A stretch of 64,000 nucleotides of DNA, taken from assembly GCF_001411555.2 (NCBI RefSeq), contig NC_049908.1:29116724-29180723 (forward strand). The letters are read 5' to 3'. The notes below the pieces were generated by a model, which worked only from the letters and a program-made list of their open reading frames with translations, was not told where the DNA came from and did not search any database. The translations under genes and the position numbers were made by a program. This stretch comes from Juglans regia. Taxonomy: Eukaryota; Streptophyta; Magnoliopsida; Fagales; Juglandaceae. The first letter of the stretch is position 1, and each line of letters starts with the position of its first letter. Positions 57,007 to 64,000 of the stretch are shown piece after piece.

Positions 57007-60000
57007 TCATCTGTATTCTTCTGGCAAGCGGTATCCGGTCATGACTATTTTATCAGCAAACATTTTGCCAGTCTTGGGCATGACATGCCAATGCAATGTC
57101 AGGTTAAACTCTTTACCACGGAGATTGCTTCCCTGTTCAGAGGGGGGAAATATTAACTCTGTTTTAAGCCAACAAATGGTTGAGTAACTTTCATGCAATA
57201 AATGTAACTGTTAAGACTGCTATATGAAAACGGCATACCTGATCAATGAAATGGTACTTGTTTGAGGTATGAATCCAAAACTTTGCATGCTCTCTAGAAG
57301 GAATGATGCCATCCCAAAGGGAGATCTGCAAAATGAAATCTCAAAAACAGTTAAATTGATTGGACACAACTTATGTGCAGCAAAAAGCTGGAATACGAGA
57401 CACTAGCAAAGGCACATTATATACAATCTGTAATAGCATAGATATATTTTATGAGGAACAGGTAAGAGACCAACGAATCCAAAATGAAAATATTACGAAG
57501 CAAATTTTCAGCACTACAAGATATGGAGGAACTTAAAACATTCAATACAACAAAAAGCCTAAGCTTACCTGATTTAAGGAATTCTTTGGAGTTCCATACT
57601 CAGCGGCTACAAATACGAAAACCTGCCAATATGTAGCAAATTAAAAACCTAAATCATCTTTAAACTTATCACCTTAATATTTAAGAATAATTCGATGAAA
57701 AATCACTGAAGATTAAAAAATAATAGAGGATCCTACTTACATAAATTATTTTGTTGTATTTTACCGAGTGTTTTAAGAAAATTCATGGGACACCTAGAAC
57801 GGCATGCCCCAATCCTCTTAGACGGAAAAATATTCATAATTCTCACAATAGCATCATCAGAGTCCATGGTGTAATAAGGATCATCAACAAATTGAAATAC
57901 AAGAATTTTTCAAATAATTAACCTGCTTTGTATTCCATGTGAACAATGACTGTAAGTCCGCTGATATATTCAATTGCATGCTGACCTGCATGAAATGAAG
58001 ACACATCACATCAAATACAGCCAAAAGCAAACAAATGAATTGACAATCCAGAGTATACATGTCAGACCTAGATGCGGACTTGTATGTTTAACATATTTAT
58101 ACACATACGCGCGCGCGTGTGTGTGTGAGAGAGAGAGAATATAGACATTTAATTATTTACATTTTTATAAGTAATAGCAATAGATTTAAAAGGAAACTGC
58201 CAAAATATAAATTAGCAGGATAACAGGGTGTAATTAAAGAGAATGGGACAAACACAAAAATGCACCTACTTCTAATTCCAGATCATATATAGTTTTGATC
58301 TCTCAAGGTAAAGGTCATCTGCCATAGAAGAAATCTTGGTCTAGAGGATTTAAAGTTCCTCACCTCCTCCCCTATTCCATCACATTATGTTGTTTCAGAT
58401 TTTTTGGAAGGATTTATAATTCAAAAGTGATGCAGGGAAGAGAGGATAGGCTATTGTGGGACTATGCTGGAAATTTCAGGTTTTCAGTCAGTTCTTATTA
58501 TAAGGTGCTTAATTGTCGTTCTGGCAGTATATTTCCATGGAAAAGCATTTGGAGGGTGAAGGTACCTACTAAGAGCATTGGCATTGGATTATGCAAATGC
58601 AAATGCAAAATTTGCATAATATGACATGATTTTACATTTGGCTATTCCACTTAAAACTTATTCAGAAATATACAAAGAGCAATAGATCAACATGCACATG
58701 ACTCCCAAACCAGTGCAGAAAATCTTGTTGTAGCAGCAAGGAAAATATTCAACCTTCCTTCTTCTCAACTCTCACCAACTTAGTCACTGATTAACCTTGT
58801 TTTAGACCACTCAAAAGGGTATCTCAGCCACCACAACAGTTGTAATTGAAGCACACAAACAGCAAAACAGAAAAATCAAGAAGAAAATCTGCAGTTGTTC
58901 ATAAATCAGTTTAGTTCAAGCTCTCGGGTCTGCTTTTTCCATTATCAATCTCATTGCTACAACTAGCCATTATCAAGTTATATATTTTGGTTGCAATTCT
59001 CTTCCTTCCAAAACAGCAGAATCATTGAGTTCAAAATTTGGGAACAAGCATGTAATTCAAGATAACAACTAATATTCCATTTTAATCCTTTACAATTAGC
59101 TGCTGACTAATAACTCAGTAACTCAGTAAACATTTTAATCCTTTACAATTAGCTGATATTCCAAATGAAGCTGCTGCCCACATTTTTCTTTTCCTTTTCT
59201 TTTTCCTTTCCACCGAAAGAAAATTTTCACTTCCACCAATAACTCAATAAACTATAAACGAAACACACGAAGATTCAAGTTTCATACGAAGTCAACCCAT
59301 TATCTCTCAATTTGGGTCCTCAGAAAATGCAAGAAAATACCCTTTGGCCTGGAAAATGCAACCGATTTTCCGCTCTTTCCTTTGTTTTTTCACCCAACCA
59401 AACAAAAGGGTTGCATTACCTCAACACAAAATAAACCCAAAACTCGAAACAAAAAAAAAAAAAAAAACACAAATCACCAGCATAATCCAATAAAAGAAAA
59501 ACCTAGAATCAACTATCTCAACCAAAGGACAGTGGAAATCAGGAAAAGCCGAAAAGGAAAGTACCTGAAGATTTCCTTGAGTTCAAGCGTGATTTGTATT
59601 ATGGACTTGGAACACTCAGGAGGGGATCAAAAAAAGGAGGGATCGAAAAAAAAAATGAAAGACTACGGAAGAGAAACCGAAAGGAAAGGCAGTGATTTTA
59701 ATTGGTGATGAGAAATGAAAGAAACCCAGAAAGGAAGAAAGGAGAAATGGAGGGGAAAACCTGCGGGAGAGAAATGAGTTAGGGAGAGGGAGAATCGGGA
59801 GAGAGAAAGTATTTTTTTATTTCATTTGGTCAAGCTACAGTTAAATCCAAATACGACCCACAACACTAATTTACTGTAGCTAAAAGTTATTTTTTTTACA
59901 TTTGCATAATCCAATGCAGTGTATTTTTAGACTCTATTATCCAAACTCTTCATTTTTTTTGGATTTGCATAATCCAATGCCAATGCTCTAAGGTGGCGTC

Positions 60001-62058
60001 CTCAGTTGGGTGGTTGCTCTAGGGAAAGTATTGACTACAGATAATCTTAGAAAATGTGGTTTGTGTATAGCCAATTGGTGTGTCATGTGCAAGAAGGGTA
60101 GAGAATCTGTAAATCATTTGTTTTTACATTGTGAGGTGGCAAACTCTTTGTGGTATGAGGTTATTGGTCAGACAAGTTTATTTTGGGTGATGCCTAAGGA
60201 AGTTGTGGAGCTTCTTGCATGTTGGCGTGATTGTGAGGTGAGGAAAGATGTTGCTGCCAGGTGGAGAATGATTCCTTTGTGTTTAATGTGGTGTCTATGG
60301 CTAGAAAGAAATGGGAGATGTTTTGAAGACAAGGAGCGCTCTTTTGAATATCTTCGAAACTTTTTATTTTCTACTTTGAGTTTGTGGGCTAAGATCTTTG
60401 TAAGGAATGATGAGAATGTACTGAACCTGTTTCTGTTTTAGTTTTCCTGCTTTATAGAGTGTAGTAGGTATTTCCTTTGTATACTTCTTGTGTACTTGGA
60501 CTATGCCTATTCGTGATAATAAAATTCTTATTAATTATAAATAAAAAATAAAAAAATGTATAAAGTTGTCTTTCTATCAGAAATACAATGAAAGAATTCA
60601 TTGAATCCATCAAAATCATTGGGCCTAAATTTGACATTGTCAATAACTGCACTAAACAATAAAATCCTCCAGTAGTTACAACAGGATTGACCAACATATC
60701 ATAAGCCTAACAAGCAGCAAAAGAATCCCATCTCTTCTAAAATCCTCCAAAAATCTCTCAAACCTTCTTTCTTCCTCAATTTAAATCCTTGATCTCTAAA
60801 TATTATGATTCTTTGCTTTCAAACTCATCAAAATAATTTTTTCCCAGTTGCTTCCAGTAAATCTGTTTAGATTGTATGGTCAAATAAAGCATTGCCATAT
60901 GTGAAATCCCTGGTCTAAAAAGTTGCAAACAAACAAGTCCACTGTGATTATATTTTCACATATGCATCAATACCAAATGTGGGAGAAACTATAATAAATC
61001 AGCTCATCCTTCCTTGCGAGGTTGTTTATATTATGTAGGTATGCCCAGCGAAACAGCCAACCTCTATGGCATTCTCCCTTGAAGCTTATGGGAGAGAGAG
61101 AGAGAGAGATCTTATTAACATGTACATAAACACCACAGACAATACAATGTAGCTGGATTCAACCATATATTACACGATCAATTCACATGAATATGACTCA
61201 AATAGTCAAATCCCATGAAACCCATTAACGCCCATTACACTAAAACAAATCTGACCAAAAATAAAGGAGCGTTCTCCGGATGAGCTAAGAAGTTTCTTAT
61301 TCCATACTTTATTTATATGGGCATCCTCTTGTTATGGAGCTTGCTTCAATGACTTTCTTGTATATCTTTCTAGCCCCTTTTTATTTAACTAGGTATATGC
61401 TGTTTGTATACCTCTTGCGTACTTGGGCTATGCCTATTTACTTCTAAAAATTGTTGTTTTACTTATTAAAAGAAAAACAAATCTGACACTACCGGATAAA
61501 TCAACCAAAAATGAAGAAAAGTAACAGTTAGGATCAAAAGCTGGGATTCTCAAAATCGATTATAAACTACATCATATTTTGGGCAAATTTGAAAGCTTTA
61601 CTCACCAATTAACAACAAAAAGTAAAAAAGAACCCAATCCCACAAAATTCCCTTAAACATCTGAGGCATCTTTAACGCAAATTTTCAGCACGATTCATAA
61701 ATGATCCATATACGTATGTGTCAAAAAATCAAACGCAGAGAAATCGGTAAAGAAAAAAGAAGAAGAAGAAGAAGAAGTAATTACCTCGTCGTTACCCTTT
61801 GATTGCTTCTGAAACCAGTTAATGTTCAACACCTACAAACCAAAAAAACTAAATCAAGTGAATCGTGGATCTAAAAATAATAATTAAGGCTTGAAATTAA
61901 GAAAAGTAAGTGTTTAAGTGAGAGAGATGGACCTCGACATGGGCAGAGGGCGAGGGGTGGTTGAAATTGTCGGAGATGGAGGCCATGGCGCACATGAGGG
62001 CGAGGATGGTCACCGCGAAGGTTACCAAAGCGTTGGCTCTGTACCCAAAGGAATGCAT
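57007..62058 (-). CDS. SPCS3: signal peptidase complex subunit 3
   Basis: Six exons on the complement: 62058..61933, 61832..61785, 57985..57923, 57622..57569, 57325..57239 and 57132..57007. All have GT/AG borders and all introns are phase 0; the product is 167 aa. SPCS3 (SPC22/23) is the essential accessory subunit of the ER signal peptidase, which removes signal peptides from secreted and membrane proteins. [20 protein letters not shown] opens a short cytosolic tail and a single transmembrane helix (residues 10-30). The lumenal domain contains [76 protein letters not shown] and [20 protein letters not shown], and ends YRLPEEYR. Length and ends match plant SPCS3 in full. Intron 2 is 3.8 kb because of LINE and Harbinger-type insertions; the coding frame is intact. 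It would be needed to mature proteins such as the GPI-anchored pair at 11.5-14.8 kb. Confidence 0.96.
58374..60556 (+). mobile_element. LINE remnant in SPCS3 intron 2, split by H4
   Basis: Plus-strand pieces are [38 protein letters not shown] (up to 58572), then after H4 [20 protein letters not shown], the zinc-binding [15 protein letters not shown] and [20 protein letters not shown] (60010-60441). The 3' UTR has CTTGTGTACTTGGACTATGCC and an A-rich end at 60556. It lies opposite to the SPCS3 gene. Coding is broken. Confidence 0.8.
58573..59988 (+). mobile_element. non-autonomous Harbinger-like element H4
   Basis: 26-bp perfect terminal inverted repeat beginning GAGCATTGGCATTGGATTAT at both ends, and target duplication TAA (58570-58572 and 59989-59991). 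It is 1416 bp with no recognisable ORF. It sits in the zf-RVT region of the LINE, so it is younger than that LINE. Confidence 0.88.
60557..61255. other. SPCS3 intron 2, non-repeat part
   Basis: Intron sequence with a (GA)n run near 61091-61108. Nothing coding. Confidence 0.4.
61256..61473 (+). mobile_element. 5'-truncated LINE in SPCS3 intron 2
   Basis: Flanked by a 14-bp duplication AAAACAAATCTGAC (61242-61255 and 61474-61487). It encodes only the end of ORF2 ([20 protein letters not shown]), then a 3' UTR with CTCTTGCGTACTTGGGCTATGCC and an A-rich tail. Confidence 0.85.
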
Positions 62059-62059
62059 T

Positions 62060-63230
62060 TTGCTTGTTTCGTTGTGGGTTTTGGGTATTTTGAGGTTTCT
62101 CTCTTGGTTCCCGACCCTCTTGTTTTGCCTGCTCTGTTAAATGCTTCGGCCGGTAATAGTTCCGGTTCCGCTCTCGAGGAGACAGGAGAATGGGTTTCGA
62201 TACAAGCACTTCGTATGTGCAGGGTTTTTGTGCGTTGGCCTATGTTTTGCTTTTGTTAATGGACCGAACACGTACTAAGGGACCCACTCTATGTGCTGAT
62301 TTGGCATTTTCAGATGTCGAACTTTTTATATTTCATTTTTCTTTTCCAAAATTTCGAAGAAAATTGCGATTTTTTTTTATGAAAAATGTTTTGGATCCAG
62401 AATTTGAAATCTAAAAAATGTCTTGAGTGGAATTTTTTTTCTTTTTTACCGAATGATTAAAAAAATATTTTTTAATGATGTTGTGAATTTTTTATTTTTT
62501 TAAAAAATATTTATAATGATTAAAAAAATACATAAAAAAAATTACTCTATTCGAGACATTTTTGGATCCAGAATTCGGGATCCATATCAGTACTCTTTTT
62601 TTATTGACAAGTTATTCGAAATTATTTATTTTGAGAGCAATGTTGCAGCCACCGAAAAGTGATCCAAATGAATCTGTCGAATAGTATATATATTTTTTTC
62701 ATGTATTTTTTTAATCATCATAAATATTTTTTTAAAAAAATAAAAAATTTCACAACATCATTAAAAAATATTTTATTAATCACCAAGTAAAAAAAAAACT
62801 CATTCGGGACCCAAAACTTTTATGTTATTTTGAGTAATTTGTTAGACATGTTTAGTCCTTCTTCATATGAACGAGTTAATTATCCGATTATGTCGGATTT
62901 TATGGTTAGTCATTATAAAATTGGCTAAATGAGATTTTAAAATTATTTACCTATGCACTTATTAAAATTTGACTTGCACTTGTGCTATTGAATTGCGAGA
63001 AAATTGCAGTTGAATGATGTCTTTTTTGGACCTATTTTTTAAAGAAATAAATTTGGAAGTGTTGAGATAATTTCCCATTAGTCAAAGCCACTTGATCTTG
63101 AGTTAGCTTGCCAATAATGAACACGAGACGAGGTAAATTTTAAGGAGGTTCTCCTTAATTGTTTTTTATTAGGGCTAGGAGAAGGTTTTTTTTTTTTTGG
63201 TCTTATAGAGTGCATTTATAATGATGTTAT
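62060..63230. other. SPCS3 upstream region and AT-rich spacer
   Basis: 62060-62300 is relatively GC-rich and probably holds the SPCS3 5' UTR and promoter. Further right is AT-rich. There are two similar segments in opposite orientation (about 62450-62590 and 62690-62815; tttttaatgatgttgtgaatt versus its complement), an imperfect inverted repeat of about 130 bp arms. Confidence 0.4.
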
Positions 63231-63234
63231 AACT

Positions 63235-64000
63235 ATTTGTGCAAGAAATTTTGAAATTTTTATTACAAGTCACGTCGCTTGAATGCATTAAATGTCATAC
63301 ATATATTCAAAATTTATGTGTCATGGTAGAAACCCAATATGAAACCCGAGTGCAAATCATTCGAAGTGATAATGTTGAGACATCCCCACAAAATGTTGTT
63401 GTGAAAAGGAAACATCAGCATATTCTAAACACTACTAGGGCCTTGAAATCCCAAAGTGGCATCTCCTAACGTTTTTTGCTATCCATCTTATAAATAGAAC
63501 ACCTTCACTCATATTAAATGACAAAAGCCCCTACCAAGTTCTATTCAAGAAGATACTTGATTACAACCATCTTAAGGTGTTTGGTTTTTTAGACTTTGAT
63601 ACAACCATTGTTAACGGAAGGCACAAGTTTGACCTTAGAGCAAAAAGATGCATGTTTGTAGGGTATTCCTTTGGAATCAAAAGATACACTTTGTTGGATC
63701 TTGAAACTAAGAAGATTTTTGTCTTTAGGAATGTTGTTTTCTATGAAAATGTTTTCCCTACAAAGAAATTCTCACTGATATTCAAACCCAACTAGAGAAA
63801 TGTAAGTTTCACTCAAGTTCCTATCACTTTTACACAACCTACCCTACAAGAAGTAGAGACAAATACTCAAATTAGAATTTCTAACGAATAGATCTCAAAA
63901 ACTTCTGATCAAGGTGAACCTGATAGTGACCTCCAAAATCCTCCTACCCATGATTCTACACCAAATACCACATCTGTAACTCACTTACCTCGCAAATCAA
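63235..64000 (+). pseudogene. Copia integrase/pol fragment, runs off window
   Basis: Plus-strand pieces match the second half of a Copia integrase and its C-terminal region: RSDNVETSPQNVVVKRKHQH, then NRTPSLILNDKSPYQVLFKK, then FDLRAKRCMFVGYSFGIKRY and LDLETKKIFVFRNVVFYENV. Several stops break the frame (63467, 63793). It differs in sequence from the Copia element at 29461 and belongs to another lineage. The 3' part lies beyond 64000. Confidence 0.75.

Noticed and set aside
59382..59708. 108-codon K-rich frame inside H4
   Set aside because: Low complexity around an A run, no domain; not taken as a transposon gene.
1..64000. CRISPR arrays, operons, rRNA or tRNA genes
   Set aside because: No regular spacer-repeat array or rRNA sequence; the only tRNA-like promoter boxes belong to the SINE at 40894-41127.

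Overview
The window is nuclear DNA from a flowering plant. Evidence: plant-type spliced genes with GT/AG introns, an AT-rich background, an NF-YC subunit of the NF-YC3/9 type, DC1-domain proteins (a plant family), and plant-type Copia, LINE, SINE and TIR-transposon remains. A woody eudicot is a reasonable guess, but the species cannot be fixed from the sequence alone.

Layout. 1-6.6 kb is AT-rich and full of small transposons and LINE remnants. 6.79-9.74 kb holds a cytosolic-type HSP70 gene with the classic single intron. Its substrate-binding lid is tandemly repeated, and a third repeat lies behind a stop codon. 11.5-12.4 and 14.0-14.8 kb hold two tandem two-exon genes for secreted GPI-anchored proteins on the minus strand. 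15-19.5 kb is mostly repeats.

19.8-37.5 kb is a locally duplicated DC1 locus on the minus strand. One intact DC1 gene lies at 21.7-23.3 kb. A second, about 98% similar at protein level by eye, lies at 34.2-35.8 kb. An orphan promoter segment of a third copy lies at about 26.5-26.8 kb. A 4.9-kb Copia retrotransposon (29461-34353, 5-bp target duplication) is inserted in the last codons of the second DC1 gene, so that its reading frame runs into the LTR and gains a hydrophobic tail.

39.0-40.1 kb holds the 3' exons of an IDM3-like alpha-crystallin-domain gene (minus strand). 40.6-44.3 kb is a stack of LINE remnants with a clear tRNA-derived SINE and a LINE-in-LINE insertion. 44.5-47.9 kb is a 3.4-kb PIF/Harbinger-type element (TAA target duplication) that carries a Myb/SANT-like ORF but no transposase that I can see. 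52.5-55.4 kb holds an NF-YC gene with 5'-UTR introns. 57.0-62.06 kb holds a complete six-exon gene for signal peptidase complex subunit 3. Its 3.8-kb second intron contains two LINE pieces, one of them split by a 1.4-kb Harbinger-type element. The window ends in a decayed Copia integrase fragment.

The genes are not an operon and share no pathway. What links the window is mobile DNA: four copies of a Harbinger-like TIR family, about ten copies of a GTTTGGAT-ended MITE, and several nested insertions whose target-site duplications can be read directly.
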